Notes under the pieces: model-generated
What the model saw: only the letters and a program-made list of their open reading frames with translations
What the model was told of the DNA's origin: nothing
Database searches by the model: none
In this document: in pieces, positions 17,217-24,753 of the stretch
Layout of the letters: every line of letters begins with the position of its first letter
How positions within the stretch are numbered: the first letter of the stretch is position 1
Source: Schaalia cardiffensis
GTDB taxonomy: Bacteria; Actinomycetota; Actinomycetes; Actinomycetales; Actinomycetaceae
DNA: 64,000 nucleotides
Assembly (NCBI RefSeq): GCF_016405145.1
Contig: NZ_JAEKIA010000004.1
Span: forward strand, 67,650-131,649
Direction: 5' to 3'
Position numbers and translations under genes: made by a program

Positions 17217-17960
17217 ATGACTGAAGAGAAGACCGCCCCGCCCCTGCTCGACCTCGAAGGGGTCTCCAAGATCTACGGTGAATTGCACGCCCTCGACAAT
17301 GTGTCCCTGCAGGTCCCGGCCGGACAATGGGTCTCAATCGTCGGCCCCTCCGGCTCGGGCAAGACGACCCTCATGAACATCGTCGGCTGCATGGACACCC
17401 CCTCAAGGGGAAAGGTCCTCCTCGACGGGCACGACATCTCCGATCTCACCGGCGATGAGCTCACCGAGATCCGCCGCTCCACGATCGGCCTGGTTTTCCA
17501 GCAGTTCCACCTCATCGGGCACCTCACGGCCCTGGAGAACATCATGGTCGCCCAGTACTACCACTCGATGCCCGATGAGAAAGAAGCTATGGAGGCTCTC
17601 GACCGTGTTGGACTCGCCGACCGCGCGACCCACCTGCCCCGACAGCTCTCCGGCGGAGAACAACAGAGGGTGTGCGTGGCTCGCGCCCTCATCAACTACC
17701 CGAAGCTCATCCTCGCCGACGAGCCGACCGGTAACCTCGATGAAACGAATGAGGGGATCGTCCTCGACCTCTTCGGACAGCTCCACAAGGAAGGCACGAC
17801 CCTCATGGTCGTCACCCACGACGCCCTCGTCGCCAGCCAGGGCCAGCGAGAGATCGCCCTCGACCACGGGCGGGTCCTCAAAGAAACCTGGCACGATCAC
17901 GACCTCGAAAAGGGAAACCGCCCGATTGGCACCGGCAAGGACAAGGTGAGCCTCGCATGA
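17217..17960 (+). CDS. ABC transporter ATPase of the P19 iron locus
   Basis: 247 residues, LolD/MacB class: Walker A GPSGSGKTT, Q-loop FQQF, signature LSGGEQQRVCVARAL, Walker B LILADEPTGNLD, switch VVTHD. Powers the two preceding permeases and corresponds to Cj1663. AAGGA lies six bases before the ATG; the stop overlaps the next ATG (ATGA), so translation is coupled to the FMN-binding lipoprotein. Confidence 0.93.
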   Translation: MTEEKTAPPLLDLEGVSKIYGELHALDNVSLQVPAGQWVSIVGPSGSGKTTLMNIVGCMDTPSRGKVLLDGHDISDLTGDELTEIRRSTIGLVFQQFHLIGHLTALENIMVAQYYHSMPDEKEAMEALDRVGLADRATHLPRQLSGGEQQRVCVARALINYPKLILADEPTGNLDETNEGIVLDLFGQLHKEGTTLMVVTHDALVASQGQREIALDHGRVLKETWHDHDLEKGNRPIGTGKDKVSLA

Positions 17961-18499
17961 AAAGACAGATCGGAGCCGCAGCCCTTGGTCTTGGCGCGAT
18001 GCTGCTCGCCGCATGCCAACCCACCTACGACATCGACATGAGCCTGCCGATGAAGGACGGGGTGTGGAAAGGCCAGTCGAATCCGGATGATCAGGGAGCG
18101 ATCGGCATCATCACGATCGTCGTTGAAAACGGTGACATCACGAACACGATCTATGAGACGAAACAGGCCGATGGTTCGGACAAGGGAAGAAACTACGGGA
18201 AGGACTCCTCCGGTCAAGTCTTCAACGAGGAGTATTACGCACGCGCCCAAAGGGCCGTTGACTCCTTCGCCCGCTACTCTCAAGAACTCACCGATAAGGA
18301 CGACCCCACCAAGGTTGATGTCATCTCTGGTGCAACAGTCGCTCACAGTCAATTCATGCAGGCCGCGATCCGTGCCATTTCCGCAGCTCAAGGAGTGGAA
18401 GCTTCAGGAGTCGATGGCATTGAGATCCCCGGCTTGGAGGATTCCACGAAAGTCGGAGGCTCTGAGCTCGACAAGGATTTGGGCGGGACCGGCCAGTAG
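17957..18499 (+). CDS. FMN-binding domain lipoprotein
   Basis: 180 residues, extracytoplasmic. The lipobox LLAAC gives Cys20. The FMN-binding domain (NqrC/RnfG type) starts with DGVWKGQS and contains the covalent flavinylation motif DVISGAT with Thr127 as the expected FMN attachment site. Its partner ApbE, which makes that phosphoester bond, is the very next gene (1-bp overlap). In an iron-uptake operon, a surface-tethered flavoprotein suggests extracytoplasmic reduction of Fe(III) to Fe(II), in keeping with flavin-based electron transfer in other Gram-positives (inference). Confidence 0.92.
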   Translation: MKRQIGAAALGLGAMLLAACQPTYDIDMSLPMKDGVWKGQSNPDDQGAIGIITIVVENGDITNTIYETKQADGSDKGRNYGKDSSGQVFNEEYYARAQRAVDSFARYSQELTDKDDPTKVDVISGATVAHSQFMQAAIRAISAAQGVEASGVDGIEIPGLEDSTKVGGSELDKDLGGTGQ

Positions 18500-19734
18500 T
18501 GGGTGGGCCCCTCGTTGAAGTCGGTGTGCCCGAGACGGGGGCAGTGGCGCCCTGGCGCCTTTCCCTGCCCGCAATGGGCACGCGCGTCGACATCATCGGA
18601 CATGGGGGAGACCTGAGGGAGATCACCTCACAGTCCTGCGTCCTGCTCGCCGAACTTGAGTCCCTCTGGTCGGTTTTCCGTCCCGACTCCGATGTGTCAC
18701 GGATCAACGAGGGTGACTCCTGGTGCGAGGTCGATGAAAGAAGCGACGCGCTTCTCCAAGACGCGCTCGCCCTATCGGAGGCGTGCGGTGGCGCTTTCAA
18801 CCCCCTGATCGGCCAGATGGGTGAACTCTGGGATGTCAAGGGCTGGAGGCGCGCCCTCGTCGAAGGAAGGCCTTTGCCCTCGCCACCTTCCGAGGAGGTG
18901 CTCGCGAGCGTGCGCGCCTGGGCGGCAGAACCCGGACTCGAAAGAGACGACGTCGGACGCTGGAGGCTGAGACGAGGGCGGGCGAAGAACCTACCTGCCT
19001 TTCGACGAGGCCCGATTGACCTTGGGGGGATCGCGAAGGGAGCTGGCGCGGATGAGCTGCGCGATGCTGCGGTGCGTTTGGGGGCCGAGGGGGTCCTCGT
19101 GTCGATGGGCACCTCCTCAATTGCGGTGCACGGGCATCGAGCGGATGGTGGCGAGTGGCGGGTGGGCCTGCGAGACCCCGATGGGGCAGAGAACGAGTGG
19201 ATCGGAAGAGTGATGCTCAAGGGAGGGGCTCTGTCCACTTCAGGGACCTGTGGGCCGCGTCTTCTGGCGCCTCGGGCGGGCCAAGCGAGCGAGACGGGCC
19301 AGGGAGCCGAGGTGCGCCAGGGGCGTGAAGCGGGCCAGGGAGCTGAGGTGCGCCAGGGGCGTGAAGCGGGCCAGAGAGCTGAGGCGCGCAGAGAGGATCA
19401 CGTGAGCGAGGAGCGCAGCGGGGCGCTGCTTCCTGACCCGCGCATCTGGGGCCACCATATTCTCGATCCGAGGACGGGCTGCCCCGCAGCCCCTCGCCTT
19501 CGCCAGGCGACGGTGATCTGTGAATCGGGGGTGATGGCAGAAGCCTTATCAACGGCTCTGATCGTCGGCGGCGTGGAGTGCATTGATGAGGAGAAGCTGC
19601 GCGAGTGGGCACATCGACGCGGAGTGAGCAGCGAATGGGAGTGGGTTGTCGTGGGGGAGGAGACGATCTCGTCCCCCGCAGCGGGGTGGATCCCCAAAGA
19701 AGAATCCGCAGGAGTTTCTTCGCTTGAAAGATAA
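18499..19734 (+). CDS. apbE: FAD:protein FMN transferase (ApbE) with repetitive insertion
   Basis: 411 residues. Transfers FMN from FAD to Thr in target proteins. Family motifs: LPAMGTRVDI, SLWSVFRPDSDVSRIN, FNPLIGQMGELWDV, IDLGGIAKGAGAD, VSMGTSSIAVHG, the STSGTCG segment and HHILDPRTGCP. Between these last two, where homologues have a short loop, there is an insertion of about 50 residues (roughly 258-307) made of Gly/Gln/Arg/Glu repeats encoded by a 36-bp tandem repeat. No secretion signal is evident, though the family normally acts outside the membrane. The GTG at 18499 overlaps the preceding stop, leaving a 23-residue lead before the first motif. Confidence 0.9.
   Translation: MGGPLVEVGVPETGAVAPWRLSLPAMGTRVDIIGHGGDLREITSQSCVLLAELESLWSVFRPDSDVSRINEGDSWCEVDERSDALLQDALALSEACGGAFNPLIGQMGELWDVKGWRRALVEGRPLPSPPSEEVLASVRAWAAEPGLERDDVGRWRLRRGRAKNLPAFRRGPIDLGGIAKGAGADELRDAAVRLGAEGVLVSMGTSSIAVHGHRADGGEWRVGLRDPDGAENEWIGRVMLKGGALSTSGTCGPRLLAPRAGQASETGQGAEVRQGREAGQGAEVRQGREAGQRAEARREDHVSEERSGALLPDPRIWGHHILDPRTGCPAAPRLRQATVICESGVMAEALSTALIVGGVECIDEEKLREWAHRRGVSSEWEWVVVGEETISSPAAGWIPKEESAGVSSLER
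19277..19386 (+). repeat. 36-bp tandem repeat inside apbE
   Basis: About two and a half to three copies of a unit resembling GGGCCAGGGAGCTGAGGTGC followed by GCCAGGGGCGTGAAGC. The copies keep the reading frame and encode a repeated GQGAEVRQGREA peptide. Confidence 0.85.
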
Positions 19735-19769
19735 CGATTAGGACAACACTCTCGAAAAACTCTAGAACT

Positions 19770-19815
19770 GGGACCAAGGTCCCTTTATTGTGAGGTGTCG
19801 CATCGACACTTCACA
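19770..19815 (+). promoter_or_regulatory. two palindromes upstream of the carboxylate transporter
   Basis: GGGACCAAGGTCCC (19770-19783) is a perfect palindrome close to the DosR/DevR box core GGGACTWWAGTCCC. It is followed by TGTGAGGTGTCG / CGACACTTCACA (19789-19800 with 19804-19815), an imperfect 12-bp dyad. Both lie within 75 bases of the next start codon, as expected for transcription factor sites, or the second could be the end of the iron operon message. Confidence 0.45.
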
Positions 19816-19841
19816 GCTGTTCACAGGAGTACAGAGACTAT

Positions 19842-21446
19842 ATGAGTGTTCCTATCACACATGAATCGACTTCGGTTGCCCGCGCTGAAAAAGAAGAGGC
19901 ACCCGACAAGAGCGCATGGATGCGCTCATTCATCGGTATCTTCCTCGGCCTCGCCCTCGCGATCCTTGCCTTCTACATCTTCCCCAAGAGCGGAGTCGAG
20001 CAAGTCAACGCCGTCGCCCAAGCTGCCGCAGAGAAAGCCGGAAAGGACTTCACCCCCTACACCGACCTCGGCCTGCGAGTCGTCGTCTTTGCCGCAGTCC
20101 TCCTCGGGATCTGGTGGATGACCGAAGCGATCCCCCTGGCCGCCACCGCCCTCCTGCCGCTCGTCATCTTCCCGGCCTTCCAGGTCGCGAAATTCAAAGA
20201 TGTCGCAGCCCCCTACGCTTCCGACACGATCTTCCTGTTCATGGGTGGCTTCATGCTCGCCCTGGCAATGCAGAAATGGAATCTGCATCGCAGGATCGCC
20301 CTCGGCGTGGTCCTCCTCGTCGGCACGAAGCCGCGCCAACTCATCCTCGGATTCATGATCGCCACCGGCTTCTTGTCGATGTGGGTCTCGAACACCGCGA
20401 CCGCAGTCGTCATGCTCCCGATCGGCATGTCCGTCCTCACCCTCGTTGCGGGCCTCGTCGGAGGCATGGACAAGGTGAAGCGCTTCGCCACCGCCCTCAT
20501 GCTCGGTATCGCCTACTCGGCATCCATCGGTTCGGTCGCAACGATCATCGGCACCCCGCCCAACGCGCTCCTCGTCGCCTACCTCGCTGAAAACCACGAC
20601 ATCAACATTGGTTTCGGCCAGTGGATGCTCGTCGGCGCGCCCCTCGCCCTCGTCTTCCTCTTCTTCGCCTGGTGGCTCATGGTCTTCGTCATGTTCAAGC
20701 CCGAAGTCGACGACATTCCCGGCGGACGCGAATTGATCCTCCAGCAGTGGAAAGAACTCGGAAGAATGAGCCGAGGAGAAATCATGGTCGCGGTCATCTT
20801 CGTCCTCGCCGCTTTCTCCTGGGTCTTCGTGCCGATCCTCCTCGATGTCACCGGCTCGGCACTCAATATCTCCGACTCTCTGATCGCGATGATCGCCGCC
20901 GCCCTCCTCTTCCTCATCCCCACGGATGTCAAGAGCGGCAAGCGACTCCTCGACTGGAAGACGGCGAATGATCTGCCCTGGGATGTGCTTCTCCTCTTCG
21001 GCGGCGGCCTCTCCCTTTCCGCGATGTTCTCCAAGCTCGGCCTGTCCTTGTGGATCGGCGAGCAGGCGAAGGGACTAGGAACCTTGCCGATCCTCGTTAT
21101 CGTTGCCGCAGTCGCGACGCTCATCATCTTCTTGACGGAACTCACCTCCAATACGGCAACCGCTGCGGCCTTCCTGCCGATCATGGGTGGCGTTGCAATG
21201 GGAATTGGCGTGACCGCCGAGAATCCGATGAACGTCCTCCTGCTCGTCGTGCCCGTGGCGCTGGCGGCGACATTCGCCTTCATGCTCCCCGTCGCGACCC
21301 CGCCCAACGCGGTCGCCTACGGCTCGGGCTACATCAAGATCGGGGACATGGCGAAGACGGGCCTGTGGCTCAACATCGCCGGCGTCGTGCTCATCACGGT
21401 CGTCGTCTTGCTCATTGGAGTCCCCGTCTTCGGCCTCACCCTCTAA
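19842..21446 (+). CDS. DASS/SLC13-type sodium:dicarboxylate symporter
   Basis: 534 residues, about 12 membrane segments. Diagnostic stretches: WWMTEAIPLAATALLP, the first SNT motif in SMWVSNTATAVVMLPI, IGTPPNALL, the second SNT motif in LTSNTATAAAFLPI, and the final PVATPPNAVAYGSGYIK. These two SNT motifs bind sodium and the carboxylate in the family. Likely substrates are C4-dicarboxylates, citrate or similar acids. AGGAG lies 12 bases from the ATG. Monocistronic, ending before a strong hairpin. Confidence 0.92.
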   Translation: MSVPITHESTSVARAEKEEAPDKSAWMRSFIGIFLGLALAILAFYIFPKSGVEQVNAVAQAAAEKAGKDFTPYTDLGLRVVVFAAVLLGIWWMTEAIPLAATALLPLVIFPAFQVAKFKDVAAPYASDTIFLFMGGFMLALAMQKWNLHRRIALGVVLLVGTKPRQLILGFMIATGFLSMWVSNTATAVVMLPIGMSVLTLVAGLVGGMDKVKRFATALMLGIAYSASIGSVATIIGTPPNALLVAYLAENHDINIGFGQWMLVGAPLALVFLFFAWWLMVFVMFKPEVDDIPGGRELILQQWKELGRMSRGEIMVAVIFVLAAFSWVFVPILLDVTGSALNISDSLIAMIAAALLFLIPTDVKSGKRLLDWKTANDLPWDVLLLFGGGLSLSAMFSKLGLSLWIGEQAKGLGTLPILVIVAAVATLIIFLTELTSNTATAAAFLPIMGGVAMGIGVTAENPMNVLLLVVPVALAATFAFMLPVATPPNAVAYGSGYIKIGDMAKTGLWLNIAGVVLITVVVLLIGVPVFGLTL

Positions 21447-21562
21447 AACGCGACACGCTGGGCCGAGCTTCTCGCCGAAGGCTCTCTTAGCGAAGGCCCC
21501 TTCGGCTCTTGGTGCAGGGCCATTCGGAGCAGGCTCATTCGGCGCAGCCGAGCGTTTCAACG

Positions 21563-21607
21563 ACAGCCCCGTCCTCGTCTTTTCCCTATCGACGAGGTCG
21601 GGGCTGT
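21563..21607. terminator. bidirectional hairpin terminator
   Basis: ACAGCCCCGTCCTCGTC pairs with GACGAGGTCGGGGCTGT (one T-T mismatch) around an 11-base loop. Strong GC stem without a long T run, downstream of the carboxylate transporter. Confidence 0.75.
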
Positions 21608-21629
21608 TCCCTCTCGACGCTGAGCTAGC

Positions 21630-21809
21630 ATGAAGTCAACACGATCGGTTCCGCTCCCCATCTTCGGTGGGAGTCCAGGGCCGGTCTTTGTACTCGAAAA
21701 GGCGCCCGCGGGAGTGACGCGAGCGAAACAGTTCAAGACCTACGCAGAGCAGGTCGACGTGCTTCGTGCGCGCGAAATGCACATTGATGACCAGCCCCAA
21801 GTTGAGTAG
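21630..21809 (+). CDS. possible 59-residue protein of unknown function
   Basis: An ATG frame of 59 codons beginning MKSTRSVPLPIFGG and ending DDQPQVE, in the gap between the carboxylate transporter and a convergent ABC transporter. The sequence is balanced in composition and uses GC-rich third positions (for example CAG GTC GAC GTG), unlike the noisy frames in the repeat-rich gaps. There is no good ribosome binding site. It might be a leaderless-type peptide, a small hypothetical gene or a gene fragment. I do not recognise a family. Confidence 0.35.
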   Translation: MKSTRSVPLPIFGGSPGPVFVLEKAPAGVTRAKQFKTYAEQVDVLRAREMHIDDQPQVE

Positions 21810-21851
21810 CTGCTGGCTCGACTTCACTACTACCGGAGTCGTGTTGCGCCT

Positions 21852-22607
21852 TTATCGTCTCTCGATTGTCCGACGGCGCACGACGAAAACTGTCACAGCG
21901 AGCATGACCAGAATGTCGATCAGCCCGGCAAGGAGAAGAGTTGCAACAGTTTGCCCCTCGATCGCCCCAGAACTACTCACCGCAGATGAGCCGAGAAGAA
22001 TCCCCCGCGTACACAAGGCATGCGGGAGTGCGAAGGAAAGCACTTGCGTGATCCTTCCCGGCAAGAGGGTGAAGAGGAAACCGAGGATCGACGCTCCCAT
22101 GGCGAGCGCAGCTGGACCCGCGAAGGACTTCATCAGCATCGAGAGCAGCGATTGGAGGAGTACGAGCGGTATGGAAAGGACGATGATGAGAACGAACGAA
22201 GCGATGAAGAATGAGGGAACGCCCACTCCCAGGCCGACAGTGATCCCAAATATCCAGGTGTAGATGATGAAGCACATATGGAGGGCCGATGTCGGAATCA
22301 TGATGACGAAGGCCTTGGTGAGAACCAGTTTCAGGGGTGAAATCCCACAGGTCAATGCCACATTCCATGAGGAAGAGCGGTGCTCTGGACGCCATACGGC
22401 GGAGGCAATGAGACCAATTCCCAGCGCGTAAAAGAGCGTGCCGTAGAAGAGGGTCGTCTGACCGATCAAGGACGCCCACCCCTTGGTGAGCACGTCCCTA
22501 TTCATCCAATAATTGACGCCCCCGGAAATGACGGCGAGCAATGACAAGAGTGGAACGAATACCCACACCATTGAGCGACGGAGTTTGAGAAGCTCTGCGC
22601 GGACCAT
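21852..22607 (-). CDS. ABC-2 type permease subunit, second of pair
   Basis: 251 residues with six predicted helices and a cytoplasmic N-terminus reading VRAELLKLRRSMVW, typical of ABC-2 permeases of the lantibiotic-immunity or bacitracin-export type (LanE/LanG, BcrB-like). ATG at 22607 begins five bases after the stop of the preceding gene. Last gene of the three-gene unit. Confidence 0.82.
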   Translation of the reverse strand: MVRAELLKLRRSMVWVFVPLLSLLAVISGGVNYWMNRDVLTKGWASLIGQTTLFYGTLFYALGIGLIASAVWRPEHRSSSWNVALTCGISPLKLVLTKAFVIMIPTSALHMCFIIYTWIFGITVGLGVGVPSFFIASFVLIIVLSIPLVLLQSLLSMLMKSFAGPAALAMGASILGFLFTLLPGRITQVLSFALPHALCTRGILLGSSAVSSSGAIEGQTVATLLLAGLIDILVMLAVTVFVVRRRTIERR

Positions 22608-22612
22608 GACAT

Positions 22613-23461
22613 TTACCCCTTGATCGTATCCGCACGGCGCGTGAGCACCGCGAAAATGACTGCGACGAGGACGAAGAGCCCGATGAGCCAAGCAGTGCCC
22701 GGCTCGCAGTATTCGACTCGCACGTCTCCTGCCTCACCAACCAGACATGTCGGATTGATGACGGCGAAGTATCCCCACGGCAGCCAGCGAGCGAGCTTCA
22801 TAGGGGCGAGAAATAGATAGATTCCAGCGAAAGCCCCCAATAAGCCGGTTCCCATGCTGATGAGTTGGTTCTCGAAACGAGCAGAAAGAAGAACATGACC
22901 GGCTGTGAGGACTAAGTCCACAGCCCAGAGCATGAGGAAATAGCCAATCCAGGGAAGCGCATCAAAGGGGACAGTGATCCCCGAATGCAGTCCGAGCACA
23001 AGGATCGCTCCGAGCTGGAAAGTGCAGGCGAATAAGAGGATCAGGGCGAGAACGATGAGTTTGACTCGCATGAGTCGTCCTGGCCTCGTTCCCGCTGTGG
23101 CATTGAGCATCCATCCGTCGCCAGTGTTCTCCATATCCACCTGCCGGGAGGAGATGACGGCGACAAGAATCGGATGAAGGAGGGCATTAATCATTGCGAC
23201 GCTGATAAGTTCCTGTGCCCACGGCAATTTTGAGGGGTCGGAGGCGATTGCCTGGGAGCTTGCGCTATACAGGGTGCCCCCTTCGAAAAGGACGATGACA
23301 ACGACGAGAGCGAGGAGGATCACCGGGGTATGCAAGCGTCGCATCTTAGACAATTCAATTCTCACGAGCGCAGCAAGATTGAGGGGTTTCCATTCGTCTG
23401 CCTGTGCCCCTGGCATTCCGCTTTCTTCCATCCGTGATGAGGGCAGGGGAAGGGGGCTCAT
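22613..23461 (-). CDS. ABC-2 type permease subunit, first of pair
   Basis: 282 residues, six predicted helices; the conserved N-terminal LVRIELSKMRRLHTPVILLAL corresponds to the same segment of the other permease. It keeps the layout of a heterodimeric peptide or antibiotic exporter. The ATG overlaps the ATPase stop codon (ATGA), so the two are translationally coupled. A 45-residue hydrophilic N-terminal lead precedes the first helix. Confidence 0.82.
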   Translation of the reverse strand: MSPLPLPSSRMEESGMPGAQADEWKPLNLAALVRIELSKMRRLHTPVILLALVVVIVLFEGGTLYSASSQAIASDPSKLPWAQELISVAMINALLHPILVAVISSRQVDMENTGDGWMLNATAGTRPGRLMRVKLIVLALILLFACTFQLGAILVLGLHSGITVPFDALPWIGYFLMLWAVDLVLTAGHVLLSARFENQLISMGTGLLGAFAGIYLFLAPMKLARWLPWGYFAVINPTCLVGEAGDVRVEYCEPGTAWLIGLFVLVAVIFAVLTRRADTIKG

Positions 23462-24408
23462 TGTTGACCGCCATTGAGAGAAGTGAGATCCATGAAAACG
23501 TCCTCGAGACGTTGGGGTGCCCGGCTGACTTCATAAATCGGAATATCAGCTCGCACGAGTTCCACGATGAGACGAGCAACATCCTCTTCGCGGCATCCGG
23601 GGACTATGAGGCTTCGTGGAGTAGCGCTCCCGGGGAAGCCGAGGGCGTGCGCCCGGGCAGCTTGGGGCGTCGAAATGATGACATCGGGAACGGATCGGGA
23701 GAAGAGCTTTTCCCGGCTTCCCTGGAAGACGAGTTTCCCTTCGGACAAGATCCCAATGACTGAAGCCATCTTGTCGACCTCGTCGAGGAGGTGACTGGAC
23801 ACCATGACGGTGACGCCCTCGTCTGCCAGGTGGATGAGGAGCTCACGGATCTCTTCGATTCCGGCTGGGTCCAGGCCGTTCGTCGGCTCGTCGAGGACGA
23901 GGAGTTGCGGCTGGCGGGCGAGCGCTATTGCAATGCCGAGGCGTTGTTTCATGCCAAGGGAATACTGGCGTTGGAGTCGATCCTTGTATGCGCTGAGACC
24001 AACAAGGGCAAGGGCGTCATTGATTTGCTGATCGCTTAGGCGGAGCATCTTTTGGACGATCCGCATATTCTCCATTCCAGTGAGGTGACCATAACCTGGA
24101 GGAGTTTCGATCATCGAGCCAATGCGGGGCATGAGCCGGGCTCGAGTCCTTTCATCGGCGCGCTGTCCGAAAAGGTGAACCTCACCGGAGGTGGGCAGGA
24201 GCAAACCGAGGATCATCTTCATTGTCGTCGATTTACCTGAACCGTTGGGGCCCAGGAATCCGTAGACGCATCCGGTGGGGATGCGAAGATCGAGGGAATC
24301 GACGACTGTGTGGCCGTCAAAGCATTTGCTGAGATTGTGGGTGATGACGGCATCAGCGCAGGACGAGGTGGAGGCGCCCTTGTGTGGAATCACGGTGGAG
24401 TACGTCAT
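23458..24408 (-). CDS. ABC transporter ATPase, BcrA/lantibiotic-immunity type
   Basis: 316 residues. Walker A GPNGSGKST, Q-loop near SMIETP, YSLGMKQRLGIAIAL as signature (SLGMKQ, as in BcrA and LanF), Walker B LLVLDEPTNGLD and H-loop VSSHLL. The C-terminal 90 residues form the extra domain typical of this class. I chose ATG at 24408, since the in-frame ATG at 24444 would add a His/Arg-rich lead. The system likely exports or protects against a peptide; no precursor or modification enzyme lies nearby. Confidence 0.88.
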   Translation of the reverse strand: MTYSTVIPHKGASTSSCADAVITHNLSKCFDGHTVVDSLDLRIPTGCVYGFLGPNGSGKSTTMKMILGLLLPTSGEVHLFGQRADERTRARLMPRIGSMIETPPGYGHLTGMENMRIVQKMLRLSDQQINDALALVGLSAYKDRLQRQYSLGMKQRLGIAIALARQPQLLVLDEPTNGLDPAGIEEIRELLIHLADEGVTVMVSSHLLDEVDKMASVIGILSEGKLVFQGSREKLFSRSVPDVIISTPQAARAHALGFPGSATPRSLIVPGCREEDVARLIVELVRADIPIYEVSRAPQRLEDVFMDLTSLNGGQQ

Positions 24409-24753
24409 GGCACGATGATGCCGTTGTGCTGGGCGCATCCACATCGTGCCGAGGAATGATTCTGCTTCATCACAGACTCATACCGAGGTATGAGGAGCGG
24501 TGGATTCGGAGGAGCGGTGGATTCGGAGGAGCGGTGGATTCGGAGGAACAGCGGTCCTTTATGACAGCGCGAGGAAGAATGCTGAGCCTCGAGGAGCGAA
24601 GTTCAAAGGAGTACCTTCCCCTCAAAGCCAAAGCCAAAGCCAAAGCCGAAGCTTGGCGTCCGCAGGGTAAAGCTCAGGGAAGCCCCTTCCCCTCAAAGCC
24701 CAAGGATCCCTTCCCCCGAAGCCCGGTAGCGAACAGGCAGGTCTCAATCCTGT
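24409..24753. repeat. gap with 17-bp and 6-bp tandem repeats
   Basis: Contains three perfect copies of GAGGAGCGGTGGATTCG at 24492-24542, four copies of AAAGCC-like hexamers at about 24624-24649, and a loosely repeated CCTTCCCCTCAAAGCC. A 203-codon open frame crosses it but has no conserved features and uses the repeats as coding sequence, so it is not called. Confidence 0.75.
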
